A stretch of 64,000 nt of DNA from an uncultured Clostridia bacterium (GCA_934149075.1 CAKPDR010000009.1:7801-71800), one strand, 5' to 3'. Positions 52,752 through 62,726 are shown, counted from the first letter of the stretch. A program made the numbers and translations. The notes: a model not told the origin generated them from the letters alone.

Positions 52752-53432
52752 TTAGTTAATTGTTGTACTTGTTGCACCTGTTCCAACTACATTTTCTTGT
52801 AAAGATCTCCATGTACTGCATCCTATTATACCATCTACTGATAATCCCCTTGAACTTTGATATTTCCTTACTGCATTATATGTTTGTTCTCCAAATACTC
52901 CATCTAGGCCTCCTGTTTTATATCCTAATGTATTTAAATCATCTTGTGCTATACATACATAATTTCCTCTTGAGCCTCTACGTATTAACGGAAATCCTCC
53001 TGAGGGACAGGCTGGTGTTCCATATCTTCTGTCAAAATGTACCCATGTTGGTGATAATGACACTGGTTCTACATATGTCCATACTCCTGAATTTATTGCA
53101 CTAGTTCTCAATCTTGTTCTTTGTGCATTAGTTAACCCTTGACCAACATCAAACGCTGTACCTGCATAATGTTGACTCTGACTTCCATGACCTCCTTCAT
53201 ATGGTCTTTTAAAAGCAAACCCAACATTTATAGGAGCACCATAAATGTATCTTTGACTGTTCCATGCTTGCATTGTTCTTTTATCTGTCCATAATATGTT
53301 GCTTTTACTAGATCCTCTAAACTCTTTTACTTTTAGTGTTCTATTTGTATTATATGGCATTGCCTCATTTTCCCCTCTAAAAAATGTTTCCATTCGATTT
53401 GTATCTTGATTATATACTAAAATTTTTGCCAT
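52752..53432 (-). CDS. M15-like carboxypeptidase/peptidoglycan-binding protein
   Basis: 226 residues. N-terminal part (about 25-140) resembles peptidase M15 folds, with HYAGTAFDVGQG and WVHFDRRYG supplying the zinc-type His/Asp ligands. The C-terminal part (about 150-210) is a peptidoglycan-binding domain (RRGSRGNYVCIAQDDLNTLG, YNAVRKYQSSRGLSVDGIIG). No classical signal peptide is visible, which fits forespore or mother-cell proteins or lysis-released enzymes; this is open. The ATG at 53432 has GGAGA at good spacing and is preferred to the upstream one. Confidence 0.85.
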   Translation of the reverse strand: MAKILVYNQDTNRMETFFRGENEAMPYNTNRTLKVKEFRGSSKSNILWTDKRTMQAWNSQRYIYGAPINVGFAFKRPYEGGHGSQSQHYAGTAFDVGQGLTNAQRTRLRTSAINSGVWTYVEPVSLSPTWVHFDRRYGTPACPSGGFPLIRRGSRGNYVCIAQDDLNTLGYKTGGLDGVFGEQTYNAVRKYQSSRGLSVDGIIGCSTWRSLQENVVGTGATSTTIN

Positions 53433-53487
53433 AAAAAAATCTCCTTTCATAATATTTATATATATTATGAAAAGAGAAAAATTTTTG

Positions 53488-54243
53488 TTATTTTTTTTCT
53501 GTGCATTTTACAATAACTCTTTGTGTCGCATCATTTGTACACGTTATTATTGTAACTTCTTTTTTTCCGTTAGTATATTGTGTGGTATCTGACCTATCAT
53601 TTGGATCAACAGTATGGATGTCATATACTTCATATTGAATTGTTCTTTGGCTTAAATCCTGTATTTCAACTATATCTCCCACAGCTAAAGATGGCACATC
53701 ACTGAAAAACACTCCTTTTCTTCTATAATTATGTCCTATTATGCATAAGTTTCCAACCTCATTTGGGTTTGCTCCCCAAAACTTATACGGAGATATTTTC
53801 ATAACGTCAACATTGGTTGTTTGAGCCAATATCGGATAATTTACATTTATTTTAGGAATTCTCACTATTCCTATAGTTTCATATTTTTTACCATTAGGTG
53901 CAGTATATGTTGATGATGCAGTTTGTAATTTTGAAGATTGATTTTCATATTCAGTCTCGGAATCTGTGTCATTCATTTCTTCTGCTACTTCTTGTGTTAT
54001 TTTTACTACTAATGCATTTTCGTCTGAACTTATTGTAGTTTTATCCTCTTCTTTTTCTAGAAAAGATAAAATATCACCAGATATGCCTTCTTGTTTATTT
54101 CTATCATATTCTGCATATATATATACAGAACATAATGATATTATTGAAAATAATGATATTATAAATAAGATTTTATAAATTTTTTTCTTTCTTTTTAGTT
54201 CTGGTGTTACATATATTTTTTCTGTAACTAAAATCTGGTTCAT
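53488..54243 (-). CDS. Sortase (class D-like)
   Basis: 251-residue transpeptidase that anchors proteins to the envelope. N-terminal cytoplasmic part, one membrane helix (ILFIISLFSIISLCSVYIYA), linker, then the sortase fold (about 115-251) with His in LCIIGHNYRRKG, Cys in VTIITCTNDATQR and the catalytic Arg in the same strand. No LPxTG substrate is recognised in the window. Subclass is a judgement from the motifs. It lies 20 nt after the membrane protein gene at 54264. Confidence 0.9.
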   Translation of the reverse strand: MNQILVTEKIYVTPELKRKKKIYKILFIISLFSIISLCSVYIYAEYDRNKQEGISGDILSFLEKEEDKTTISSDENALVVKITQEVAEEMNDTDSETEYENQSSKLQTASSTYTAPNGKKYETIGIVRIPKINVNYPILAQTTNVDVMKISPYKFWGANPNEVGNLCIIGHNYRRKGVFFSDVPSLAVGDIVEIQDLSQRTIQYEVYDIHTVDPNDRSDTTQYTNGKKEVTIITCTNDATQRVIVKCTEKK

Positions 54244-54263
54244 ATACTCTCCTTTTCTGTAAT

Positions 54264-56036
54264 TTAATTATCTATATCTTCTATTACTATATAATCTATT
54301 AATTGATTTTGATCTTTATATGAAATTGAAATTTTATATTTCTTTTCATCCTTTATTTTCTCTAATACTTTCTTTATTCCCTCTTCATCTTTTTTATTTC
54401 TTTCTATATTTAGTCTTATTACATATTTTAATTTATCTTCATCAGTTTGATCAACATTTTCCTGACCATCAGCAAGTTTTATATCATAACTTCCTAAATT
54501 TTCTCCAACTATATTTAGCATTGTCTTTACGTTATCTGCAGATACTTCATCTCCTGTATAAAATTCAAATTTTGCATTAAATTTATTTATATCAACTTGA
54601 GACATTTCATATTCAGGAAGCTCTTCTGTTGGCACATCAGTTTTTATTTCTAATGCTGTTTCTAATAATTGTAATCTTTTTTGAAATTTCTGTGGTACAT
54701 TGGTTTTTAATACTTCTATTATATTTTTTCTTCTTTCTTCTTCCATATCATTTAGAGTTGCATTATTCGTCTCATCTAATTTTACCTTTTTGTCAAAGTC
54801 TCCTTTTAAATTCACAACATTATCTAATTTTAAAGACTTTGTTAATATATCTTTTTTATAACTTGCTATTGCACTTAATCCAATAGTTGTGTCAGTTATA
54901 TTAGTTTCTGTTTCTAAACTTAGTGAATACTCATTTTCTTTTTCTTTTGCATTTAACGCAATGCTAATATCCTCTTGATTTTCAATTACTTTTCTAGCTA
55001 TCTCAATATTATATTCGTTAGTTTGTTCTGAGATAATTCTTGTAACTTGTATATCTGACCTTATTTCTTCATTTTCAACATAATTTTCAAAAATTATTTT
55101 ATTTAATCCTATTTCCAAAACTGTTCTTATTGCCTTTTCGCCTTGACTATATACTGTTATTTTTACTGTTGGAACTTCTTGTTCATTCGATAAATCTTGT
55201 ATTTTTTCATCTATTTGTTTCTCAAATTCCGTTATCTTTTCATCTTTCATATTTTTAGTTATAGCTGTTTCTGTTTTTATACTATTTAATATTTTTACTA
55301 ATAAATTTTCTACCTGTTCACTACTTATTGTAACCATATATGCCTTTGTATTAATAGTATTGTTATTATATGTTATCATTGCTTTTTTATTACTACTAAA
55401 TGTTCCATTTAAAATTGTTTCAATTATCATATTTGTATACTTATCTTTTAAATCTTTTATTTCGTCTTTGGTTATAACTTCATCGGTAATTGTATTTGTT
55501 CCATCTAATATATCTATTATTTTCTGAAGTGTAGCTGTATCTGTTCCTATGTCTGTTGCTACCTTTTGCAAATTCGTATCGTTTTTAATTGAGATAAATT
55601 GTTTTGCAACATCCGAAAACCTTATTCCATATATTTCTTTTTCTTTTATTATCTCTGATTCTAAATATTCCTCATCATTAAATAATATTTGACCGTCTGC
55701 ATAATAATATTGGTCATCTTCGTCTTTTTGAATATCTAATTTAGCAGCTAAATTATTCATAGGATTTGATACTTCCCCTCCTTCTGAATATACAACTTTT
55801 ACCTGCGTGTTTGATTCATATTTTTTTTCATCTTGCAATCCTTTATATATTTGAAAAGTTTGTGAATTTCCTAAATTTTTAAAGGTGTCTAAGTTTTGTG
55901 ACATATATTTTGAAAATAATTCCTTGTCGCTTTTGAAGGTATCTGTGGCAATAAACAAATATGCAAATATGCCACCTCCTATTACAAGCATTGCTATTAT
56001 AATTATTACAATAATTAATATTTTTTTACTTTTCAT
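54264..56036 (-). CDS. Large membrane-anchored hypothetical protein (590 aa)
   Basis: Not recognised. A single N-terminal membrane helix (ILIIVIIIIAMLVIGGGIFA), then about 555 extracytoplasmic residues rich in Lys, Glu, Asn and Thr with alternating beta strands (FQIYKGLQDEKKYESNTQVK, YYADGQILFNDEEYLES). The tail (NIERNKKDEEGIKKVLEKIK) is helical. No lipobox or sorting signal. It lies between rlmB (30 nt) and a sortase gene (20 nt), so an envelope role is likely. Perhaps a substrate-binding or structural repeat protein. Confidence 0.75.
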   Translation of the reverse strand: MKSKKILIIVIIIIAMLVIGGGIFAYLFIATDTFKSDKELFSKYMSQNLDTFKNLGNSQTFQIYKGLQDEKKYESNTQVKVVYSEGGEVSNPMNNLAAKLDIQKDEDDQYYYADGQILFNDEEYLESEIIKEKEIYGIRFSDVAKQFISIKNDTNLQKVATDIGTDTATLQKIIDILDGTNTITDEVITKDEIKDLKDKYTNMIIETILNGTFSSNKKAMITYNNNTINTKAYMVTISSEQVENLLVKILNSIKTETAITKNMKDEKITEFEKQIDEKIQDLSNEQEVPTVKITVYSQGEKAIRTVLEIGLNKIIFENYVENEEIRSDIQVTRIISEQTNEYNIEIARKVIENQEDISIALNAKEKENEYSLSLETETNITDTTIGLSAIASYKKDILTKSLKLDNVVNLKGDFDKKVKLDETNNATLNDMEEERRKNIIEVLKTNVPQKFQKRLQLLETALEIKTDVPTEELPEYEMSQVDINKFNAKFEFYTGDEVSADNVKTMLNIVGENLGSYDIKLADGQENVDQTDEDKLKYVIRLNIERNKKDEEGIKKVLEKIKDEKKYKISISYKDQNQLIDYIVIEDIDN

Positions 56037-56066
56037 ATTTTTCTCCTTACTAATGCAAATTAGCTA

Positions 56067-56975
56067 TTATTTTCTAATTTCTGCAATTCTTTGTTTTACT
56101 GCTTCATAAACAATTATTCCAGTTGAAACAGAGGCATTTAATGATGTTATTTTTCCTCTCATTGGTATTTTTACATTGAAATCACAATTTTTCTTTACTT
56201 TGTCACTTATTCCTTTTCCTTCATTTCCAATTACTATTCCTAACGGTCCTGTTAGGTCTTGATTATAATAATATTTTTCAGCACTTATATCTGTTCCACA
56301 TATCCATAACCCTGCTTTTTTTAATTCTTCTATACTATCTGATATATTTGTAACTCTTGCTATTTTCATGTGTTCTACCGCCCCTGCTGATGTTTTGTTT
56401 ACAGTACTGTTCACTGATGCAGCTCTTCTTTTAGGTATTATTATACCATGTACTCCAGCTGTTTCTGCTGTTCTTATAATTGAACCTAAATTATGTGGGT
56501 CTTCTATTCCATCTAATATTAATACAAAAGGATCTTCATTTTTTTCTTTAGCTAAGTCTAGTATATCACTGATTTCTACATATTCAAATGGAGGTACTAT
56601 TGCTATTACTCCTTGATAGTTTTCTTCTTGTGCCATTTCATCCATTTGTCTTTTATCTTTTTCTACTACAATTATTTTTCTTTCTTTTGCTATTCCTAAA
56701 ATTTTATTTATTGATCCATGTTTTTCTCCTCTTATTACATATATTTTATTTATGTCTTTGCCACTTTCTAATAATTCTAGTACTGAATTTCTTCCCTCTA
56801 TTTGATCATCAAATCTTTTTTCTTCTCTATCTTCTTGTCTTCTTATTTCTTTACGTCTTTCTTCATGTCTTCTTTCAAACATTCTTCTATCAGAATTTGT
56901 CTGATTTTCTTGTTTTCTTCTGTCTTGTCCACTTCTTCTGTCATGATTTCTTCTTTCTACTCTATTAACTCTCAT
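56067..56975 (-). CDS. rlmB: 23S rRNA 2'-O-methyltransferase, RlmB/TrmH family
   Basis: 302 residues. SPOUT fold with an N-terminal substrate-binding domain (EGRNSVLELLESGKDINKIY) and the three SPOUT motifs FVLILDGIEDPHNLGSIIRT, PLGIVIGNEGKGIS and KIPMRGKITSLNASVSTGI. The first 55 residues are an extra, extremely charged extension (ERRNHDRRSGQDRRKQ, RRMFERRHEERRKEIRRQED) not needed by the family, perhaps RNA-binding. AAGGAAAGGG precedes the ATG. It follows lepA by 14 nt. Confidence 0.93.
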   Translation of the reverse strand: MRVNRVERRNHDRRSGQDRRKQENQTNSDRRMFERRHEERRKEIRRQEDREEKRFDDQIEGRNSVLELLESGKDINKIYVIRGEKHGSINKILGIAKERKIIVVEKDKRQMDEMAQEENYQGVIAIVPPFEYVEISDILDLAKEKNEDPFVLILDGIEDPHNLGSIIRTAETAGVHGIIIPKRRAASVNSTVNKTSAGAVEHMKIARVTNISDSIEELKKAGLWICGTDISAEKYYYNQDLTGPLGIVIGNEGKGISDKVKKNCDFNVKIPMRGKITSLNASVSTGIIVYEAVKQRIAEIRK

Positions 56976-56989
56976 AATTTTCCCTTTCC

Positions 56990-58795
56990 TTATTCTTCAT
57001 CTAATTTTAAAACTGATAAAAATGCTTCTTGTGGCATTTCCACACTACCAATTTGTCTCATTCTCTTTTTTCCTTTTTTCTGCTTTTCAAGCAACTTTTT
57101 CTTTCTTGTGATATCTCCTCCATAACATTTTGCTAATACATCTTTTCTCATCGCAGAAATTGTTTCTCTTGCAATTATCGTTCCTCCTACAACTGCTTGT
57201 AATGGAATCGCAAATAAATGTCTTGGTATAACTTCTTTTAGCTTTTCTACCATCTTTTTTCCTCTTGTATATGCATTATCTTTAAATACTATAAATGATA
57301 AGGCATCAACAGGTTCTCCATTTACATGTACATCTAATTTTACTAATTTTGATTCTCTATATTCTTTAAATTCGTAGTCAAATGATGCATATCCTTTTGT
57401 TCTTGATTTTAAACTATCAAAAAAGTCATAAATTATTTCATTTAATGGCATGTCATAAATTAATGTAACTCTATTTTCATCAAGATATTTCATATCTATA
57501 AATATTCCTCTACGATTTTGACATATATCCATAATATTTCCAACATATTCTCTTGGAGTCATTATATTTGCTGTGACTATTGGCTCTTCCATATATGCAA
57601 TTTCTGCTTGTGGTGGTAAATCTGCTGGATTATAAATATCTAAAACTTCACCTGATGTTTTATGTACTTTATATATTACTGATGGTGCTGTTGTTATTAA
57701 GCCTAAATCAAATTCTCTATCAAGTCTTTCTTCTATTATTTCTAAATGTAATAATCCTAAAAATCCACATCTAAATCCAAATCCTAATGCAGCTGATGTT
57801 TCTGGTTCATATTCTAATGCAGCATCATTTAATTTTAATTTTTCTAATGCTATTTTTAAGCTTTCATATTCACTTCCATCTATTGGATATAATCCACAAT
57901 ATACCATTGGTGTTACTTTCTTGTAGCCCGGAAGTGGTTCTTCTGCTGGATTGTCTTTTTGTGTTATTGTATCTCCTACACGTATATCTGTTAGACTTTT
58001 TATACTTGCAGCTATATATCCAACTTCTCCTGCTTTTATTTCTTTTACAGGCATATATTGTCCAGGTGCAAAATATCCTACTTCAACAACAGTAAATGTT
58101 TTTCCTGTTGCCATTAGTTTTATTTCATCACCTACTTTTATTTTTCCGTCCATAACTCTTACATATGCTACTGCTCCTTTGTAATTGTCATAATATGAGT
58201 CAAATATTAAACATTTTGTTTTTGCATTTTCGTCACCTTTTGGTGCTGGCAAATCTGTTACAATTCTTTCTAATACTTCTTCTACATTTAATCCAGATTT
58301 TGCTGATATACATGGTGCATCCATTGCAGGTATTCCTATTATTTCTTCTATTTCATGTTTTACTTCATCTGGTCTTGCATTTGGTAAGTCTACTTTGTTT
58401 ATTACTGGCAATATTTCCAAATCATTTTCTATTGCTAAATATACATTTGCTAATGTCTGTGCTTCTACTCCTTGACTACTATCTACTACAAGTATTGCAC
58501 CATCACATGCTGCTAAACTTCTTGATACTTCATAGTTGAAATCTACATGTCCTGGTGTGTCTATTAAGTTAAATGTGTATTCTTGTCCATCTTTTGCCTT
58601 ATATTTCATTCGAACTGCCTGTGATTTTATTGTTATTCCTCTTTCACGTTCAATTTCCATGTTATCAAGTACTTGTTCTTCCATTTCTCTTTGTGATAAT
58701 ACCCCTGTTTTTTCTATTAATCTATCTGCAAGTGTTGATTTTCCATGATCAATATGTGCTATTATACTAAAGTTTCTTATTTTATCTTGACTCAT
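56990..58795 (-). CDS. lepA: Elongation factor 4 (LepA)
   Basis: 601-residue ribosome-associated GTPase, normal length. G1 AHIDHGKSTL, G2 ERGITIKSQ, G3 DTPGHVDFNYEVSRSL, G4 NKVDLPNA, and the LepA-specific C-terminal domain ending GSVEMPQEAFLSVLKLDEE. AGGAGG precedes the ATG. First gene of a likely run lepA-rlmB-54264 gene-sortase-52752 gene. The 280 nt upstream (58796-59075) hold its promoter region and a neighbour's terminator, no gene. Confidence 0.97.
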   Translation of the reverse strand: MSQDKIRNFSIIAHIDHGKSTLADRLIEKTGVLSQREMEEQVLDNMEIERERGITIKSQAVRMKYKAKDGQEYTFNLIDTPGHVDFNYEVSRSLAACDGAILVVDSSQGVEAQTLANVYLAIENDLEILPVINKVDLPNARPDEVKHEIEEIIGIPAMDAPCISAKSGLNVEEVLERIVTDLPAPKGDENAKTKCLIFDSYYDNYKGAVAYVRVMDGKIKVGDEIKLMATGKTFTVVEVGYFAPGQYMPVKEIKAGEVGYIAASIKSLTDIRVGDTITQKDNPAEEPLPGYKKVTPMVYCGLYPIDGSEYESLKIALEKLKLNDAALEYEPETSAALGFGFRCGFLGLLHLEIIEERLDREFDLGLITTAPSVIYKVHKTSGEVLDIYNPADLPPQAEIAYMEEPIVTANIMTPREYVGNIMDICQNRRGIFIDMKYLDENRVTLIYDMPLNEIIYDFFDSLKSRTKGYASFDYEFKEYRESKLVKLDVHVNGEPVDALSFIVFKDNAYTRGKKMVEKLKEVIPRHLFAIPLQAVVGGTIIARETISAMRKDVLAKCYGGDITRKKKLLEKQKKGKKRMRQIGSVEMPQEAFLSVLKLDEE

Positions 58796-59026
58796 TTTTC
58801 CTCCTGTTTTTTATTTTATATTCTTTATTTTTAATTCTCATATTCCTCGGCTATTATATTATAGCATGTTTCATTAAAAATTGCATTACTTTTGGAAAAA
58901 TATTCGAAAAATTTACTTGAAAATTTGCTTGCAAAATATGTGTGGTTTGAATACACCTTATGGATTATTTAAAATTAGATAAGGAAAAAAGAAAGACTAG
59001 TATCACCTTCAGCAGATTATATAAAG

Positions 59027-59060
59027 AAAAATCCAGTAGTTACACTGTAACTACTGGATT
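59027..59060 (-). terminator. Terminator of the 59076-59753 gene
   Basis: Perfect AATCCAGTAGTTACA stem and complement with a 1-3 nt loop. Confidence 0.8.
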
Positions 59061-59075
59061 GAAGTATTTTATAAA

Positions 59076-59753
59076 CTAGCTATTCAATACATTATCGATA
59101 ATTCTCTCCATATTACCATCAAGAGGGTTAAAAGTTCTCAGGTAATCGATAGTTGCCTTAAGCAGAGGCCAATCAACATAGACCAAATCTCCTTCAGCAA
59201 TAAACTGTACTACACCAAGTTCCTTGACTTCATCTGTCAATAGAGCTTCCGGATAAGTATCACGAACAAGTGCATTGGTCTTGTCCCAATCCGTATGCAA
59301 TTTCTTAACTTCACTCTTCCAGAACTCTTCAACATCCTGATGGTCTTTATTTTCATCCATAACTTTTTGAAACTTAGCATCAATATTAAGACGTCGATAC
59401 ATGATTGCATCTGTCAGAAGATGCCAGACATATCCCCTGTAAAACGGATTTGACTTTTGTTTTTCTGATAAACTATACCAGCAAGCTTTGACATTAGGTT
59501 GACTACTAAGACCATAATGAAGTCCATCATTGCTATTGGCTGCTTCCTTCTGTTGGATACGTGGTTGTAATTCACTGTACTCTGGCATTTCTTTAGTCCG
59601 GAGTTCGTTGTACTTAGCATGAGCTGCATCTATTCCTCCATAGACTTTTACATGTTTTTTTAAGATGTCAGGTGCTTCTACACCAAGGACAAAACTCCGA
59701 TTTTCCAAAGAATGTCCTCCACAAGCTGCAAGATGAATGTAATAACCAGGCAT
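59076..59753 (-). CDS. Zinc-dependent phospholipase C-like protein (225 aa)
   Basis: Begins MPGYYIHLAACGGHSLENRS, followed by GVEAPDILKKHVK; further histidines and acidic residues in DAAHAKYNELRT, YVWHLLTDAIMYRR and LHTDWDKT. N-terminal P-x-x-Y-x-H and a W-H-L-x-D motif are the layout of the bacterial zinc-dependent PLC family, but it lacks a signal peptide, so the assignment is tentative. The ATG at 59753 has AAGGAG; an upstream frame through the palindrome at 59779 is rejected. Less A/T-biased codons than neighbours. Confidence 0.6.
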   Translation of the reverse strand: MPGYYIHLAACGGHSLENRSFVLGVEAPDILKKHVKVYGGIDAAHAKYNELRTKEMPEYSELQPRIQQKEAANSNDGLHYGLSSQPNVKACWYSLSEKQKSNPFYRGYVWHLLTDAIMYRRLNIDAKFQKVMDENKDHQDVEEFWKSEVKKLHTDWDKTNALVRDTYPEALLTDEVKELGVVQFIAEGDLVYVDWPLLKATIDYLRTFNPLDGNMERIIDNVLNS

Positions 59754-59778
59754 AACTTTTGCTCCTTTCATTTGCTGT

Positions 59779-59849
59779 GCACTGTTACAACAGTGCAATT
59801 GTTTATTTTTTACATTTAGTATTATATACTTTCATATATATTATGTCAA
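59779..59849 (-). promoter_or_regulatory. Promoter and operator-like palindrome of the 59076-59753 gene
   Basis: TTGACA, 17 nt, TATAAT (59849-59821) and, 25 nt before the start, GCACTGTTACAACAGTGC (59779-59796) with 8-bp perfect arms. It could be an operator or an mRNA hairpin with a UUGUAA loop. Confidence 0.6.
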
Positions 59850-59901
59850 GTTGAATTTGATATTTTATTTAGAAATATTAATAATACATTTTTTTATTCA
59901 C

Positions 59902-59943
59902 AAAAAAAGCTAAGGTTATAACAAAACTTTCCCCCAGCTTTTC
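59902..59943 (-). terminator. Terminator of the 3D-domain gene
   Basis: GAAAAGCT / AGCTTTTTTT stem on the minus strand. Confidence 0.7.
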
Positions 59944-59947
59944 TATT

Positions 59948-60898
59948 TTATTGAGCTACCTGTACCGGTAAATATCTTACTCCCCATGCAATTGCTTCAG
60001 CATGTGAATTCATATAAATATCTATCCTATTTCCTTGGATTGCTCCTCCTCTATCTTCTACAGTATATTGTTGACCATTGATAATTAATTTTGTTCCAAA
60101 TGCGAATTGACCTGATGCTGCAACTGTGTGTCCAGCTGTTGCTTGTGTTCCAGAAGCTGTTCTTCCTGTTTTTTTACCACAACATTTTGCACATGAGCAA
60201 TATGCTGTTACTTTAAATATTTTTGTTTCTCCAGTTCCTTTTGCTTGTGTATTTGCACTTGCTACTGTACTACCAGATCTTGATGTTATATTTCTTTGTA
60301 CTTGAACAATTTTGTTTACTGGTTCTTTTACTACTGTTTCTGATAATTTTGTTTTTTCTATTTCTTCTTCATTTTGATATTTTACTTTATATGTTATTTC
60401 TTTTATTCCATCTTCACCCTGTTGGATAACTTTATTTTTTGTATCTGTTGAACCTTGTGATGCATCTTTTGTAATTGTTTCATATGGTATTATTTCTTGT
60501 TCTACTACTATTTTTTCAATTATTGGTGAATAACTTTTTAATATTTCATCTAATGATGTTTGAACTCCACTTTCTGATATTTTTGCTATTTGTACTTCTT
60601 GCTCAGATTTATTTGTAATTGTTATTTTATTACTTTCTGTTATTTCATCATCTAAGCTTGGAGTTACTCTTTCATCATCTTCTACAACTATATTGTTATC
60701 TTCTAATATTTCTTCTACATTTGTTTTTGTTGTAACAACTGTCATTTTATATCCATTAGCCATTGTTATCTCAACGCTTCTAATGTCTATTTCCGTAGCC
60801 ATTACGCTTACTCCCAATATCAATATAAATATTAAACTTATTCCAATGATCTTCATAATTGATATAGATGCTCCATCTTTTTTATACATAAAAATCAT
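59948..60898 (-). CDS. YabE-like protein with G5 and 3D (peptidoglycan-cleaving) domains
   Basis: 316 residues. N-terminal membrane/signal helix (IIGISLIFILILGVSVMA), a DUF348 ubiquitin-like domain (about 40-85, YKMTVVTTKTNVEEIL), a G5 domain (about 140-205) and a C-terminal 3D domain (about 235-316) with the three aspartates in VEDRGGAIQGNRIDIYMNSH and a cysteine pair region YCSCAKCC. The family includes Rpf-like lytic transglycosylases of vegetative growth and spore resuscitation. The ATG at 60898 has AAAGGAGG; the 18-codon upstream extension is rejected. Confidence 0.92.
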   Translation of the reverse strand: MIFMYKKDGASISIMKIIGISLIFILILGVSVMATEIDIRSVEITMANGYKMTVVTTKTNVEEILEDNNIVVEDDERVTPSLDDEITESNKITITNKSEQEVQIAKISESGVQTSLDEILKSYSPIIEKIVVEQEIIPYETITKDASQGSTDTKNKVIQQGEDGIKEITYKVKYQNEEEIEKTKLSETVVKEPVNKIVQVQRNITSRSGSTVASANTQAKGTGETKIFKVTAYCSCAKCCGKKTGRTASGTQATAGHTVAASGQFAFGTKLIINGQQYTVEDRGGAIQGNRIDIYMNSHAEAIAWGVRYLPVQVAQ

Positions 60899-61120
60899 TT
60901 TTCCTCCTTTTGACGACATCCTTATTATACACAATTTATATTCTTTTGTCAAATTTTAAGTTTTTGTGTTTCCAGTTTCCGTAAGCCTTGGTAAATCTTG
61001 GTCTTATATATTATATGTTGCTTGTACCAAAAAAATTCATAAAAAATTTTTTTCTGTTGCAAAAAAAAATTTACTATGTTAATATATATATTGTAAATGA
61101 AATGCAAAGGAGGTATTTCT

Positions 61121-61672
61121 ATGTTAATAGCATTAATAATCATTGTTCTATTAGTAGTTTGGATTATATCTATTTACAATGGATTAATAAAATCTAGACA
61201 AAAAGTAGATAACGCTTGGAGTCAAATTGATGTACAATTACAAAGAAGATTTGATTTAATTCCTAATTTTGTTGAAACTGTTAAAGGATATATGACACAT
61301 GAATCAGAAACATTTGAAAAAATTACAGCATTAAGAACTTCATGGGCAAATTCTACAACAGTTGAAGAAAAAGCAAAATTAGATGGAGAACTTTCTGGTG
61401 CTTTAAAAACTATTATGGCAGTTTCAGAAAATTACCCTGAATTAAAGGCAAACCAAAACTTTTCAGAATTATCTGAAGAGCTACGTAACACAGAAAATAA
61501 AATTTCTTTTTCAAGACAATTTTACAATGACAGTGTTACAATGTATAACACAAAATTAGAGCTTTTCCCATCAAACATTGTTGCAGGTATGTTTAATTTC
61601 CAAAAAAGAGATTTATTTGCAACTGAAAGTGAAGAAGCTAGAAAAAACGTTAAAGTTGACTTTAATAAATAA
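61121..61672 (+). CDS. lemA: LemA family protein
   Basis: 183 residues. N-terminal membrane helix (LIALIIIVLLVVWIISIY), then the conserved QLQRRFDLIPNFVETVKGYM and VSENYPELKANQNFSELSEE; ends KVDFNK. The ATG at 61121 has AAAGGAGG; the in-frame ATG 24 nt upstream has none. It is followed by htpX, a common pair in Firmicutes and Proteobacteria. It is clearly diverged from the element 1 LemA. Confidence 0.94.
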   Translation: MLIALIIIVLLVVWIISIYNGLIKSRQKVDNAWSQIDVQLQRRFDLIPNFVETVKGYMTHESETFEKITALRTSWANSTTVEEKAKLDGELSGALKTIMAVSENYPELKANQNFSELSEELRNTENKISFSRQFYNDSVTMYNTKLELFPSNIVAGMFNFQKRDLFATESEEARKNVKVDFNK

Positions 61673-61689
61673 CACAAATATATGATTTA

Positions 61690-61737
61690 GTTCGGTTCTT
61701 TTTTGTAAAATACAATAAAATGAACCGTTTTTATTTA
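61690..61737 (+). terminator. Hairpin between lemA and htpX
   Basis: CGGTTC / GAACCG stem with TTTTT; may cut down htpX readthrough. Confidence 0.6.
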
Positions 61738-61755
61738 ATAGAAAGAAGTGATTTC

Positions 61756-62643
61756 ATGTTTGAAGATATCAAAAGAAATAAAATTAAGTCGTGGTTTATA
61801 GTTTTACTATTTTTAGTTTTTATATCCTTGATCGTTTATTATATATGTATGGCATTAGATTTAGGAACAATGTCAATTGTTATTGCATTAATTTTCTCTA
61901 TTGCCTCAACATGGGGTTCATATTATTACAGTGATAAAATAGTACTTGGATTAAATAAAGCAAGACCTGCGACTAAAGAAGAAAATTTAAGGCTTGTAAA
62001 TATTCTAGATGCTTTAGTTGTATCGTCTGGTCTGCCATGCACTCCCAAATTATATATTATAGAAGATGCACAACCAAATGCATTTGCAACTGGAAGAAAT
62101 CCAGAAAATGCTGTCATATGTGTCACAACAGGATTGTTAGATAAACTTGAATATTATGAATTAGAAGGTGTCCTAGCTCATGAAATGGCACATATAAAAA
62201 ACTATGATATACGCTTGTCAGCCGTTGTTTCCGTAATGGTTGGATTTGTTGTAATGCTTTCTGATTGGTTTACAAGGATTACTTTTTGGGGTGGTTCTAG
62301 AGATAGGGATGATGATAATAAAGGAAACTCATTTTTAATGTTAATTGGATTAGTATTTCTAATTTTATCACCTATTTTCGGAAAACTTATGCAACTTGCA
62401 ATTTCTAGGAAAAGAGAATTCCTTGCTGATTCAACTGCAATAGAATTCACAAGAAATCCTGATGGATTAATCTCAGCACTACAAAAAATTTCAGGTGACC
62501 CTAATGAATTAAATGTTGCTAATAATGCAACTGAAAATATGTATATTGTAAATCCTTTTAGAGGTAAAAAATCTTCTTCAAATTTGTGGTCAACCCATCC
62601 AAGTATCGAAGATAGAGTTGAAGCATTAAGAAATTTAAAATAG
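61756..62643 (+). CDS. htpX: Membrane zinc protease HtpX
   Basis: 295 residues, M48 family, degrades damaged membrane proteins. Two N-terminal helices (WFIVLLFLVFISLIVYYICM and MSIVIALIFSIASTW), zinc motif LAHEMAHIKNYD, two further helices at about 165-230, and SRKREFLADSTAIEFT supplying the third ligand. The ATG at 61756 has GAAGTG at good spacing; 12 codons upstream are rejected. Shared transcript with lemA is likely. Confidence 0.94.
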   Translation: MFEDIKRNKIKSWFIVLLFLVFISLIVYYICMALDLGTMSIVIALIFSIASTWGSYYYSDKIVLGLNKARPATKEENLRLVNILDALVVSSGLPCTPKLYIIEDAQPNAFATGRNPENAVICVTTGLLDKLEYYELEGVLAHEMAHIKNYDIRLSAVVSVMVGFVVMLSDWFTRITFWGGSRDRDDDNKGNSFLMLIGLVFLILSPIFGKLMQLAISRKREFLADSTAIEFTRNPDGLISALQKISGDPNELNVANNATENMYIVNPFRGKKSSSNLWSTHPSIEDRVEALRNLK

Positions 62644-62684
62644 TTTGATTGAAGAATAAAAGTCTAAATATTAAAATTTTTAAT

Positions 62685-62726
62685 AAAAAGTGTTCACTTT
62701 ATAAAATTATGTGGACACTTTTTTTG
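62685..62726 (+). terminator. Terminator of htpX
   Basis: AAAAGTGTTCAC / GTGGACACTTTT stem followed by T's. Confidence 0.8.
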
